This document shows positions 34,069 to 43,861 of a stretch of 64,000 nucleotides of DNA, piece by piece. Below the pieces are notes generated by a model that saw only the letters and a list, made by a program, of their open reading frames with translations, ran no database searches and was not told the DNA's origin. The stretch's first letter is position 1, and the number at the start of each line of letters is the position of its first letter. This stretch comes from Brucella pseudintermedia (GTDB lineage: Bacteria; Pseudomonadota; Alphaproteobacteria; Rhizobiales; Rhizobiaceae), in NCBI RefSeq assembly GCF_042697365.1, contig NZ_CP137604.1; one strand, 5' to 3'. The position numbers were made by a program, and so were the translations under genes.

Positions 34069-34098
34069 CCCCGGCAAATTCGAATTTCACCTGCTCAG

Positions 34099-34124
34099 CC
34101 CGCCGGCTCAACCGGCGGGTTTTT
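34099..34124 (+). terminator. Terminator of the outer-membrane protein gene
   Basis: CCCGCCGG and CCGGCGGG form a stem, followed by TTTTT, 30 bases after the stop. Confidence 0.92.
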
Positions 34125-34130
34125 CTATTG

Positions 34131-34199
34131 GGGCAGTTCCTGTTTTAGCCGAGTTTCCGAACGCAAAACCGTTTCACACTTTTGCTGGAAATGCTCTAA
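34131..34199. repeat. Dispersed repeat, second family (half element)
   Basis: On the minus strand this begins AGAGCATTTCCAGCAAAAG and ends in GCTAAAACAGGAACTGC. The same opening recurs at 62681, and the AACAGGAA part at 3263. It is intergenic, directly behind a terminator. Confidence 0.65.
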
Positions 34200-34343
34200 G
34201 TAAAATTCAACACTTCTCCCTAATATTAGCTGCCAACAAGCCGATATCAGAGCGCAGCCGAAAGCGGCTTTGATGAAAGATATGCGGCAGAACAACAGGT
34301 GAGAGCGATCCCGATCGACCGGCAGCGCTCCAAGTGGGGAAGA

Positions 34344-35108
34344 ATGACCTTTATCTTCGAGCTGCCGATTTACCTGTCATTTGTAGCCTTCGCCGTACTC
34401 GGAATTGTGTTCTATGGGGTCGGGCGTTTCGCACTGGACATGCTGTCAAAACACGCAGCCAGTGACGCTTTGTCAATTCCGATCGGTGCCTTCATCGGCA
34501 CTATCGCCACGGCCTGGGCTTTATCGCTCGGCTTTGTCGCGGCCGATATATGGAGCGTCAATTCCCGGGCCGATCAGGCTGTCAGTGAAGAACGCTCGGC
34601 GATTTCCCGCCTGATCGGAACCTCCAATGCGGAGATATTGGCCGCGCCTGCCCTTACAACCGCCCTCACCGGCTATCGCCGCGCGGTGATCGACGATGAA
34701 TGGCGCGACAAGATCAATGTCGAGCCCGCCGGTTCCGTCGAAACCGCACTGCAGGACATAAGGCGCGAGATCATCAATCTTGCGCGCACCGATGTCCCCT
34801 CGCCCGTCATCTCCCAGCTCATCAACGACTTCGATGAATTGCAGGATGCCCGCAATACCCGTCTGGCGGTCGGATCGACCTCGATCGACTATTACAAATG
34901 GTATCTTGTGCTTTCGCTCACATTTCTGACCGCGATAACCATCGCCGCAACTCACGCCGACCGCGTGCGGGCAGGCGTGAAAGCGCTCGTCATCTACTCA
35001 CTGACGGCCTCGTTCTGTCTCTGGATTCTGGCAATCCATGCCAATCCCTATCAGGGGCTGGAGCGCCTGGAGCCCTCCCTGCTTTTCACAAGCCATAAGC
35101 ATCGCTAG
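34344..35108 (+). CDS. DUF4239/bestrophin-like membrane protein
   Basis: A 254-residue protein with two N-terminal membrane segments, a soluble middle of about 115 residues, and two C-terminal segments (YLVLSLTFLTAITIAA, ALVIYSLTASFCLWIL). This layout fits DUF4239, described as bestrophin-like, with an unproved channel role. The ATG at 34344 has GGGGAAG upstream and starts directly at the first helix; a GTG at 34299 would add 15 polar residues. The next gene begins 76 bases later on the same strand, possibly co-transcribed. Confidence 0.72.
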   Translation: MTFIFELPIYLSFVAFAVLGIVFYGVGRFALDMLSKHAASDALSIPIGAFIGTIATAWALSLGFVAADIWSVNSRADQAVSEERSAISRLIGTSNAEILAAPALTTALTGYRRAVIDDEWRDKINVEPAGSVETALQDIRREIINLARTDVPSPVISQLINDFDELQDARNTRLAVGSTSIDYYKWYLVLSLTFLTAITIAATHADRVRAGVKALVIYSLTASFCLWILAIHANPYQGLERLEPSLLFTSHKHR

Positions 35109-35184
35109 AATATCGGGAGATTCGGTCTATTTTATCTTGCTGAAATTGCACGGAAATTCGGTCAACCGGATACGGAGCGGCGAT

Positions 35185-35748
35185 TTGATAAAACTGCTGG
35201 GTACAGGCATCCTCATAGGTCTGGCGTTCCCTGGCGGACCGGCTTCGGCACAGACCTTCAGCGTCTGCCACGGTTACGAATGCCATTACCGGACCAAGGT
35301 TACGCTGAGCGCAAAGGACGAACAGCGCATCCGCAATCTGCTGCAGAACGGTAACCGAAGTGCAGACGGCGAGCGCAAGGCATTGCGGGCCGCAGTGGCC
35401 ATCTTCGAACAGCGCAGCACCGCGACCATCGGCATCCGCGACAAGCCGAGAATGCAGTTCGGCAAGGCCCGCATCCGGGGCCAGATGGATTGCATCGATG
35501 AATCGACCAATACCGACAACTTCCTGCGCTATCTGCAATCACGCGGGTGGCTGAAACATCACACGGTCGCCCGGCGCGCATCCCGCGGCGCTTTCATTGA
35601 CGGTCGTTACCCGCACTGGACAGCGGTTATCGAAGACCGGCAAGGCCAGCGCTGGGCCGTCGACTCCTGGTACGAGGCAGGCGGAGGGCCGCCGGACGTC
35701 ATGCCATTGCAGCAATGGAAACAGCGCGGATATATGGGAGAGCGTTAG
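35185..35748 (+). CDS. Exported protein of unknown function
   Basis: About 187 residues from a TTG at 35185 with GGAG seven bases upstream. A short signal peptide (IKLLGTGILIGLAFPGGPASA) follows at once, which decides this start over the open frame further upstream. The mature part has three cysteines (VCHGYECHYR, QMDCIDE) and a conserved-looking core, FGKARIRGQMDCIDESTNTDNF, then WTAVIEDRQGQRWAVDSWYE. The Cys and His-rich core recalls transglutaminase-like peptidases, but I cannot place it. Probably periplasmic. Confidence 0.68.
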   Translation: MIKLLGTGILIGLAFPGGPASAQTFSVCHGYECHYRTKVTLSAKDEQRIRNLLQNGNRSADGERKALRAAVAIFEQRSTATIGIRDKPRMQFGKARIRGQMDCIDESTNTDNFLRYLQSRGWLKHHTVARRASRGAFIDGRYPHWTAVIEDRQGQRWAVDSWYEAGGGPPDVMPLQQWKQRGYMGER

Positions 35749-35904
35749 AGTATACTCCGACCGGAGTGAAACGAGGATCGATAAGAATATGCTTCAAGTA
35801 AAAGGCTTTTTAGCGCTGATCTGACAAGATTAAATAAAAACGCGCTTTATTGCCGGTGCACCTGTCTTCCCAACAGCAATCGCTGCCTTATATCGCGTTG
35901 CGAA

Positions 35905-35954
35905 GGGCATTCGCCCGACGGCCAACGGGCGTTCTGCCCGTAAGATTACGGGCA
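35905..35954 (+). promoter_or_regulatory. Two mutually exclusive hairpins in the leader of the next gene
   Basis: Hairpin 1 pairs GGGCA (35905-35909) with TGCCC (35935-35939) and CGCCCG (35912-35917) with CGGGCG (35926-35931). Hairpin 2 pairs TGCCCGTAA (35935-35943) with TTACGGGCA (35946-35954). TGCCC is shared, so only one can form. The second ends a few bases before the ribosome site (GAGGGGA) of the gene at 35973. This looks like a leader switch or, as DNA, a nested operator. Confidence 0.6.
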
Positions 35955-35972
35955 TCACAGAGGGGACTATTC

Positions 35973-37040
35973 ATGCCGATTTCGAAGCGGTCTTTTTCCA
36001 GCACCTGCATCGCAGCGCTCGTTGCAGGCAGCATGCTCGCCGCACCGGTTGCCGAAGCATGTACGCGTTTCGTTTATCATGGGGCCAACGATCAGGTGAT
36101 GACCGCCCGATCCATGGATTGGAAAGTGGATGTCGCAACCAATCTCTGGATCTTTCCGCGCGGCATGAAACGCTCCGGCGAGGCGGGCAAGAATTCGCTC
36201 CAGTGGACGTCCAAATATGGCAGCGTTATCGCCTCCGGTTACGACATTTCCACTACCGACGGCCTGAACGAAGCAGGACTTTCCGTTGGCGCGCTGTGGC
36301 TGGTCGAATCCGAATATCCCAAATATGACGGCACCACGCCGGGCCTCACCATCGCCGCATGGGCGCAATATGTACTCGACAACTTCGCAACCGTCGACGA
36401 GGCGGTCCAGAAGCTGCGCAGCGATCCCTTTACAATCGTGACGGACAAAGTCCCCGGCGAAGACCGGCTGGCGACGCTGCATCTGGCCATTTCCGATTCG
36501 AGCGGCGACAGCGCGGTCATTGAATATATCGAAGGCAAGCAGGTTATCCATCATGGCAGGCAATATCAGGTGATGACCAACTCGCCGGTTTATGACGAAC
36601 AGCTGGCACTCAACGCCTACTGGACCCAGATTGGCGGCACCGTGATGCTGCCGGGCACAAATCGCGCTGCCGACCGTTTTGCACGCGCATCGTTCTACGT
36701 AAACGCCGTCCCGAAAACCGAAGATCCGGTCAAGTCGATTGCCAGCGTGTTCAGTGTTATCCGAAACACATCCGTTCCTTTTGGCCTGACGACGCCTGAC
36801 CAGCCCAACATTTCCTCGACGCGCTGGCGAACGGTAGCTGACCAGAAGCGCAAGCTTTACTTCTTTGAATCTGCTTTGACACCGAATGTCTTCTGGGTCG
36901 ATCTGAAGAAAATCGACTTTTCACCGGAGAGCGGCAAGGTGAAGAAACTCGACCTTGGCGTCAACCAGACCAACACCTTCAATGGCGTCGTCAACGACAT
37001 GTTCAAGGAAAGCGAGCCCTTCCAGTTTCTCGGTCTCTGA
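35973..37040 (+). CDS. cgh: Choloylglycine hydrolase/linear amide C-N hydrolase, exported
   Basis: An Ntn-hydrolase of the penicillin V acylase/bile salt hydrolase family (355 residues). The signal peptide ends at about A29, leaving C30 as the N-terminal nucleophile (CTRFVYHGANDQVMTARSMDW, the family's opening). This activates it without further processing. ISTTDGLNEAGLSVGALWLVESEYP and AISDSSGDSAVIEYIEG are further marks. In Brucella abortus a homologue affects bile resistance, envelope composition and host entry. The start at 35973 has GAGGGGA upstream. The leader carries two alternative hairpins. Confidence 0.9.
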   Translation: MPISKRSFSSTCIAALVAGSMLAAPVAEACTRFVYHGANDQVMTARSMDWKVDVATNLWIFPRGMKRSGEAGKNSLQWTSKYGSVIASGYDISTTDGLNEAGLSVGALWLVESEYPKYDGTTPGLTIAAWAQYVLDNFATVDEAVQKLRSDPFTIVTDKVPGEDRLATLHLAISDSSGDSAVIEYIEGKQVIHHGRQYQVMTNSPVYDEQLALNAYWTQIGGTVMLPGTNRAADRFARASFYVNAVPKTEDPVKSIASVFSVIRNTSVPFGLTTPDQPNISSTRWRTVADQKRKLYFFESALTPNVFWVDLKKIDFSPESGKVKKLDLGVNQTNTFNGVVNDMFKESEPFQFLGL

Positions 37041-37123
37041 GCGGATTGCGCAATTTTTTACTGAACCAATCGTGGTCCGTTGCGTTAGTTAACCATAACC
37101 AACCCGGAACGGAGGAACGACCA

Positions 37124-37333
37124 ATGGACTGGAATCGCGTTGAAGGAAACTGGAAACAGGCCAAGGGCAAGATCAAGGAACAGTGGGGCAAGCTCACCGA
37201 TGACGATCTTGATCAAATCAACGGCCGGCGCGAGCAGTTGGAAGGTAAGATCCAGGAACGCTACGGCATTGAGAAGGACCGTGTTCGGTCGGAGCTGGAC
37301 GATTGGTACAATCGTCAGACCTGGCTTTCCTGA
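37124..37333 (+). CDS. CsbD family stress-response protein
   Basis: A 69-residue acidic, helical, soluble protein that starts MDWNRVEGNWKQAKGKIKEQWGKLTDDDL, the unmistakable CsbD-like opening. A GGAGGA ribosome site lies seven bases upstream. CsbD proteins are abundant under general stress (sigma-B in Bacillus, EcfG in Alphaproteobacteria) with an unknown molecular role. The gene is monocistronic with a strong terminator. A TTAACCAT half-site at 37089-37096 could fit CtrA, but this is weak. Confidence 0.93.
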   Translation: MDWNRVEGNWKQAKGKIKEQWGKLTDDDLDQINGRREQLEGKIQERYGIEKDRVRSELDDWYNRQTWLS

Positions 37334-37351
37334 GGCCGGACATTTCAAGTC

Positions 37352-37379
37352 AAAGCCCTGCCAGCCGGCAGGGCTTTTT
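37352..37379 (+). terminator. Terminator of the CsbD gene
   Basis: AAAGCCCTGCC and GGCAGGGCTTT form a stem with TTTTT. The convergent gene ends only six bases further, so it may serve both directions. Confidence 0.93.
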
Positions 37380-37384
37380 CGGCA

Positions 37385-37882
37385 TTACCGGCAGCTATCC
37401 ACGCGCTGCAAGGAGGCTGACAGCCCCATCAGAGAAAACGTGTAGCGGGTCTGTGTGCCCCGCGCCGATGTCGCCTGCACATTGAGCGTCTTACCCGCGC
37501 GCATTGCACGTATCAGCTTCGCCTCATCGGCGACATTTTCCGCCCAGGCGCGATTGCCCTCGCTGAAAAACGGGAAGCGCGCGCCATCAACCACCACATT
37601 GACTGCGCTATCGGCCTTCAACTGATATCCCATCACCAATTGGGGGCTGTATTGTCCATCCGCCTTGGAAATAATCACAAAATTATCGCCATGCCGCACG
37701 CCGGCAGGATGAAAATTAATCGGCACGGTCAAAGCATAGCACTTGTTTCCCGCAAGCTCGGTGTTCTGGTAAACACCCCAATCCCGAAATTCACCCAGAT
37801 AACTCGTCTTCGCTGAAGCCGCGAGAGAACTCGCCACCAACCCCGCTAGTGCCAGCGCAACGGTGGTTGCATTTTTTCTCAT
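37385..37882 (-). CDS. IalB-family exported protein
   Basis: A 165-residue protein with a signal peptide (ends SLAASAK, about residue 24) and a core of the IalB type. FRDWGVYQNTELAGNKCYALTVP and VMGYQLKADSAVNVVVDGARFPFFSEGNRAWAEN are visible. IalB of Bartonella contributes to erythrocyte invasion; in most Alphaproteobacteria the family is uncharacterised. Two cysteines (KCYA and the terminal DSCR) may form a disulfide. GGAGG nine bases upstream supports the ATG at 37882. It is convergent with the CsbD gene. Confidence 0.82.
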   Translation of the reverse strand: MRKNATTVALALAGLVASSLAASAKTSYLGEFRDWGVYQNTELAGNKCYALTVPINFHPAGVRHGDNFVIISKADGQYSPQLVMGYQLKADSAVNVVVDGARFPFFSEGNRAWAENVADEAKLIRAMRAGKTLNVQATSARGTQTRYTFSLMGLSASLQRVDSCR

Positions 37883-38161
37883 CGCCAAAAACCTCCAATT
37901 TGTTGCCAGTTCACGTCACTTAAAAAATTGTTTCATTGCGTTACTATTTTCTTAACGAACCGCTAAAATTTGTTGAAACTTTGTAGTGAGGCCAGCACCA
38001 CCGACCTGTTGGAACAGGCGGCTGTTTTTCATGTGCGATTGTTGCCAAGGCCGATCCTGTCGAAACTGACTTATCGGAGATCGAATTTTTGCAGCGGACA
38101 CGCCACGGAAAGCGCGCGTTCGGACAGGAATTTCTGTCGCTAAAAACTGCTGAGAGGAAAA

Positions 38162-38238
38162 TGGTGGGCCCGGAGGGACTCGAACCCCCAACCAAGCGGT
38201 TATGAGCCGCCGGCTCTAACCAATTGAGCTACAGGCCC
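38162..38238 (-). tRNA. ileX: tRNA-Ile2 (anticodon CAU), CCA encoded
   Basis: A full cloverleaf: acceptor GGGCCTG with CGGGCCC (one G-U), D arm GCTC/GAGC, anticodon arm GGCGG-CTCATAA-CCGCT, T arm with TTCGAGT, discriminator A and encoded CCA. The anticodon is CAU, but the body is that of isoleucine tRNA: the GGGCCTGTAGCTCAATTGG opening and the CTCATAA-CCGCTTGGT region match E. coli Ile2. It should therefore carry lysidine at C34 (by TilS) and read AUA. Automatic tools often mislabel it Met. Confidence 0.93.
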
Positions 38239-38340
38239 CACGCATCCTTGCCCTACCCTAAAGAAAGCCGGGACACAAGCTGTCAAATGCATCAGTTGCC
38301 CTAATGCGCACATATTCAGTTGCGATGCATGCAACCGGGA

Positions 38341-38437
38341 GCATGTCTCTCGAAAGTGGGCACCGGTTTCGGGATGAAGACATGCGACGAAACAAATACT
38401 TAGAGCGGCTCCTAGCACTTCCGCTGTTTTAACCGGA
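38341..38437. repeat. Dispersed palindromic repeat, complete copy
   Basis: Same first hairpin as the copy at 13653 (GCATGTCTCTCGAAAG to GAAGACATGC). It is followed by a different second arm (AGAGCGGCTCCTAGC...GTTTTAACCGGA). It fills most of the 350-base gap between the tRNA and bp26. Confidence 0.82.
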
Positions 38438-38590
38438 GGTTGCATTTGGCGCGCAACTCGAATCTGATATCGTCGGCTCCACGCATGAGAGGGAACTCAA
38501 GAAATAAATGATTTCAAAGACAAAGCGGCCAGCCCTTCCGGCACGGCCTGCTCTGCCAAAGCTGCCTCAACTTTCTCTACAGGAGATTTT

Positions 38591-39346
38591 ATGAACAACC
38601 GCGCTACCACTCTTCTTGCAACCTCCTTTTCTGCAATCATGCTCGCAGGCGCGCTGACCCTGCCGGCTCTGGCACAGGAGAATCAGATGACGAAGCAGCC
38701 TGCGCGTATCGCCGTGACCGGCGAAGGCACCATGACCGCCTCGCCCGACATGGCCATCCTCAATCTCTCCGTGCTGCGCGAGGCGAAGACCGCCCGCGAA
38801 GCGATGACCGCCAACAACGAGGCCATGGCAAAGGTGCTCGAAGCCATGAAGAAGGCGGGCATTGAAGACCGCGACCTTCAGACCGGCGGCATCAACATCC
38901 AGCCGCGCTACGTCTACCCGGACGACAAGAATGGCCTGAAAGAGCCCAGCATCACCGGCTATACGGTCTCGAACAGCCTGACGGTGCGCGTCCGCGATCT
39001 GGCCAAGGTCGGCAACGTACTTGATGAATCCGTGACGCTCGGCGTCAATCAGGGCGGCGATCTGAGCTTCGTCAACGACAACCCGTCCGCCACGATCAAT
39101 GAAGCGCGCAAACGTGCCGTTGCCGACGCAATCGCCAAGGCGAAGACGCTTGCCGATGCTGCCGGTGTAGGTATCGGTCGCGTCGTCGAGATCAACGAAC
39201 AAAGCCGCCCGCCAATGCCGATGCCGATCGCTCGTGCCCAGTTCAAAACCATGGCCAGCGCAACGCCGGAAGATGCCGTGCCTGTCGCAGCGGGCGAAAA
39301 CAGCTACAACGTTTCGGTCAACGTTGTTTTCGAAATCAAGGAATAA
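38591..39346 (+). CDS. bp26: Periplasmic SIMPL-domain protein BP26/Omp28
   Basis: A 251-residue exported protein with signal peptide (ends LPALAQ) and one SIMPL (DUF541) domain. I recognise it as the Brucella immunogen BP26/Omp28 by long identical blocks: QPARIAVTGEGTMTASPDMA, NLSVLREAKTAREAMTANNE, KKAGIEDRDLQTGGINIQP. The Brucella protein assembles into a hollow multimer in the periplasm. Its role is unknown and the gene is not essential. An AGGAGA site precedes the ATG. In Brucella an IS711 is known near this gene; none is present here. Confidence 0.97.
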   Translation: MNNRATTLLATSFSAIMLAGALTLPALAQENQMTKQPARIAVTGEGTMTASPDMAILNLSVLREAKTAREAMTANNEAMAKVLEAMKKAGIEDRDLQTGGINIQPRYVYPDDKNGLKEPSITGYTVSNSLTVRVRDLAKVGNVLDESVTLGVNQGGDLSFVNDNPSATINEARKRAVADAIAKAKTLADAAGVGIGRVVEINEQSRPPMPMPIARAQFKTMASATPEDAVPVAAGENSYNVSVNVVFEIKE

Positions 39347-39368
39347 CGACAACTCAACTGGCAAGATC

Positions 39369-39395
39369 AAAGGGGCGCACCGGCGCCCCTTTTCT
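39369..39395 (+). terminator. Terminator of bp26
   Basis: AAAGGGGCG and CGCCCCTTTT form a short strong stem, 22 bases after the bp26 stop. Confidence 0.9.
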
Positions 39396-39410
39396 TTACC
39401 TGTCGGCAAA

Positions 39411-39448
39411 GAAAAGCCCCGGCCTGACTGCTCAGGCCGGGGCTTTTC
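39411..39448 (-). terminator. Terminator of the small basic protein gene
   Basis: GAAAAGCCCCGGCCTGA and TCAGGCCGGGGCTTTTC are a 17-bp perfect stem with a 4-base loop. On the minus strand it lies 16 bases past the stop at 39464 and continues into CTTTG. Confidence 0.92.
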
Positions 39449-39463
39449 AAACTCAAACCGGGT

Positions 39464-39817
39464 TTAGCGAATGATCGGGCAGCCGCGCACATTTGCGAAG
39501 ACGACCCCGGCGGGGCGACCATGGCGGAAGCCGCGAACCTGAACCGACTTGCCGCGATAGGCGACGCGCGCATTGCGGATGCCCATGCGGTTGGCCTTCA
39601 TCTTGGCGCCTTCAACCGAGCAGGCAGGGCCGCGATAGACCGGGCGGCCATGGCGATGCCCCCGATAGTCGACGTTCACGATGGCAGAGCTTGCCGACGT
39701 GGCGACAGCGGGAACGGCGACCGGCGATGCGGCGCCGGCCGTAGCTGCCGTCGTGAAGATGGCGGCAACGCCAAGAGCGGCGGTTACGACGAACGACTTG
39801 AGCGAAATTGCAGACAT
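39464..39817 (-). CDS. Small exported basic protein with RHGRP repeats
   Basis: A 117-residue protein with a signal peptide (ends ATAGA, near residue 29), an Ala/Val/Ser-rich linker and a basic C-terminal half. The tetrapeptide block RHGRP appears twice (YRGHRHGRPVYRG and VRGFRHGRPAGV). Two cysteines (GPACSVEG and GCPIIR) may form a disulfide. It resembles short Arg/His-rich periplasmic proteins common in Brucella and Rhizobium with no assigned function. AGAGG precedes the start; either of two adjacent ATG codons may serve. A strong terminator supports expression. Confidence 0.75.
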   Translation of the reverse strand: MSAISLKSFVVTAALGVAAIFTTAATAGAASPVAVPAVATSASSAIVNVDYRGHRHGRPVYRGPACSVEGAKMKANRMGIRNARVAYRGKSVQVRGFRHGRPAGVVFANVRGCPIIR

Positions 39818-40065
39818 CATTGAACCTCTTTCGATTTGCTTCCAGGGCTTGCCTGAGACACCCGAGAATTAGCCCGCAATAGATGAACAGAATGAAAAGC
39901 CATCATTCATGTGCCGTTCAGCTTACCGTGAAGCGGAAGACACATCCGCATCGCATCCCTATAAAACAAATAAATTCAATACGTTATGGCAATGCAAAAA
40001 ACCGCGTCGCACTGTCCCGGTCGCGGATTAAATTTAAGCAATGTTTGAAAAACACAGGCCAGCCG

Positions 40066-40518
40066 TCATCGCTCGCCCGGCATCACCATATGATCGAGAT
40101 AATCGTCGTCATCTTCCATATCATGATCGAAGGCCGTCACCTTGCCGCGAACAGAGACACCCGCTTCATGCACGGTTTCGGGTGAACCCGAAACAAGCGG
40201 GTGCCACCAGTACAGGTCCGAACCTTCCGCGACCAGACGGTAGGCGCATGTCACAGGCAGCCAGTCCACTTCATCGACGATTTCCGGCGTCAGGAACACG
40301 CAGTCCGGCACTGTCTTTTTCCGGTTGGGATAGTCGCGACACTGGCACGTTTCGGCATTGAGCAGCGTGCAGGCGACGCTCGTCCAGTAAATCTCGTCGG
40401 TGTCCTCGTCCTGCAATTTATGCAGGCAGCATTGGCCGCAACCGTCACACAGGCTTTCCCACTCGCTGCGGGTAAGCTGGTTCAGGGTCTTGGTGCGCCA
40501 GAATGGTTTGTCGTTCAT
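40066..40518 (-). CDS. ycgN: UPF0260 (YcgN family) cysteine-cluster protein
   Basis: A 150-residue cytoplasmic protein from the ATG at 40518 (MNDKPFWRTKTLNQLTRSEWE). The core LCDGCGQCCLHKLQDEDT with CTLLNAETCQCRDYPNR and PDCVFLTPE is typical of YcgN/UPF0260. It shares the Fe-S or zinc-binding cysteine cluster of the CxxCxxCC type. The function is unknown. The frame continues upstream without a start supported by a ribosome site. It is convergent with nothing close and divergent from the DUF2798 gene. Confidence 0.92.
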   Translation of the reverse strand: MNDKPFWRTKTLNQLTRSEWESLCDGCGQCCLHKLQDEDTDEIYWTSVACTLLNAETCQCRDYPNRKKTVPDCVFLTPEIVDEVDWLPVTCAYRLVAEGSDLYWWHPLVSGSPETVHEAGVSVRGKVTAFDHDMEDDDDYLDHMVMPGER

Positions 40519-40726
40519 GATGCAGCGTATAATGGAATTGTGTCGGGAATGGCATGGACAAATCGCCGCCATTCTGAACGGTTGAAATCGGCTCACGGAC
40601 AGGCTAATCAAACAGCGTCATCATCATGACCGTAAGCGTCTTACGTCAGGCAACGCGTCGATCCCGCCGGGAACGGCAATCACGTTGATGTTCGTTGCGT
40701 TCCCAGCATAATATTCAGGAATACAT

Positions 40727-40987
40727 ATGTCTCGGTTTGAATGCGCACGCCGCAGGAAGCTGCCCGCTCGCTATGCATCCATTGTGATGCCTTTCATCCT
40801 CTCGATCATGATGACATTCATCGTGTCGCTGATTGCGACCGCCAAAAGCCTTGGCTTTACCCATCCCGATCTCGCGTCGAGCTGGATGGGCGCCTGGGCT
40901 CTTTCATGGGTGGTCGCGTTTCCGGTGCTCCTCGCCATTCTGCCCATCGTGCGCAGACTGGTCGCCATGGTGTGCCATCCGCACTGA
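40727..40987 (+). CDS. DUF2798 small membrane protein
   Basis: An 86-residue protein with a basic N-terminus (RRRKLPAR) and two membrane helices (FILSIMMTFIVSLIATA and WALSWVVAFPVLLAILPIV). The joining region SLGFTHPDLASSWMGAW is the usual pattern of DUF2798. Function unknown. CAGGAA lies upstream of the ATG, and a hairpin terminator follows the stop within 15 bases. It is monocistronic. Confidence 0.82.
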   Translation: MSRFECARRRKLPARYASIVMPFILSIMMTFIVSLIATAKSLGFTHPDLASSWMGAWALSWVVAFPVLLAILPIVRRLVAMVCHPH

Positions 40988-41000
40988 ACTTCAATCGAAA

Positions 41001-41027
41001 AAGCCGCGCATTTTACGTGCGCGGCTT
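41001..41027. terminator. Bidirectional terminator (DUF2798 and HlyU genes)
   Basis: AAGCCGCGCA and TGCGCGGCTT form a stem between two convergent genes, with AAAA and TT on the outer sides. Confidence 0.87.
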
Positions 41028-41048
41028 TGTCAATCTTCTTGCAGGCGG

Positions 41049-41339
41049 TCAGCGAAAAATGGCCTCGCCCTGTTCGTCCACGATCTGTCGCCCCTTGTTC
41101 AGCGCAATGCTGGCGGCATCTTCGATACCGGGGCAACGGTCGGCACGAACAAAGCGATATTCCTTCACTTCACCGTCAATCGACTTGGAAATGACGCCGC
41201 AGACCTGATACTGCCCGCCCTCGCTATAGGGCGTGGCAATGATAAGAAAGTCCTTATGCTCAAGGCGACCAGCCTCTTTCGGCTCCGCTGGCGTTTCAGA
41301 GGCGGAGCCTCCACCAAAAAGACGCTTCAAAAAGGACAT
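41049..41339 (-). CDS. HlyU family protein
   Basis: A 96-residue protein: a short basic N-terminus (MSFLKRLFGGG), a variable linker, then the HlyU domain (YQVCGVISKSIDGEVKEYRFVRADR and ARQIVDEQGE style ending). Vibrio HlyU is an ArsR-type transcription factor, but the alphaproteobacterial HlyU (PF10115) is a separate small fold of unknown role that merely shares the name. It lies 37 bases past the rpoD stop on the same strand, so read-through from rpoD is possible. Confidence 0.82.
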   Translation of the reverse strand: MSFLKRLFGGGSASETPAEPKEAGRLEHKDFLIIATPYSEGGQYQVCGVISKSIDGEVKEYRFVRADRCPGIEDAASIALNKGRQIVDEQGEAIFR

Positions 41340-41376
41340 ATCGCCTCCCCTTCCCGTATCGTTTGGCTGTCCAAGC

Positions 41377-43395
<2,019 letters not shown>

Positions 43396-43861
43396 ATGTT
43401 CTTCTCCAGGCGACCCCGGTCGCTTCTAAGATAGATAGAGTTCTCGGACAGTTTTGCGAGGTCGCAATCCGTCAGTTGATTCTGCGAGTAGCCGATTTCC
43501 TGTTAATGGCGGATTAACCTTGCCATCGGTATCGGGCTTCTTCATCTCCGATTTCTTGTGGGCAGATCGGGCGGTCCACCGGACAATACCGATTTTCCGG
43601 GCCAGTCTTCCGGGCAGCTTTCCGGCCCGTACCCAGCTTGCCGCCTTGCAGCCTCGGATATCACCGGTTTCTGTTCTTTTCCTTGTTCGAACTGTCGTGA
43701 TTCCGTCATTTACGCCATACGTCAAGAGCGACTCACCTGATTCGCGCCTAAAAAGCGAATCATTTTGTTGTCGCGGCCCCTTCGCTGGCCAGATAGAGCA
43801 CGGTTTTGGGATCGCAACCCCGCATTTCCGGCAGTTCGGCAAGCCTGATTCGTAAACCGAA
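43396..43861. other. dnaG-rpoD intergenic region, no gene seen
   Basis: 466 bases between dnaG and rpoD. The length suggests rpoD has its own promoter(s). Frames in both directions lack ribosome sites and family resemblance. No terminator-grade hairpin was found behind dnaG. Confidence 0.5.

Noticed and set aside
37952..38195. Small frames of about 80 codons between the IalB-like gene and the tRNA
   Set aside because: Two overlapping frames run into the tRNA gene and have neither ribosome sites nor plausible protein composition.
38239..39463. IS711 or its remnants around bp26
   Set aside because: The flanks hold only a dispersed palindrome and terminators; no transposase frame or terminal inverted repeats.
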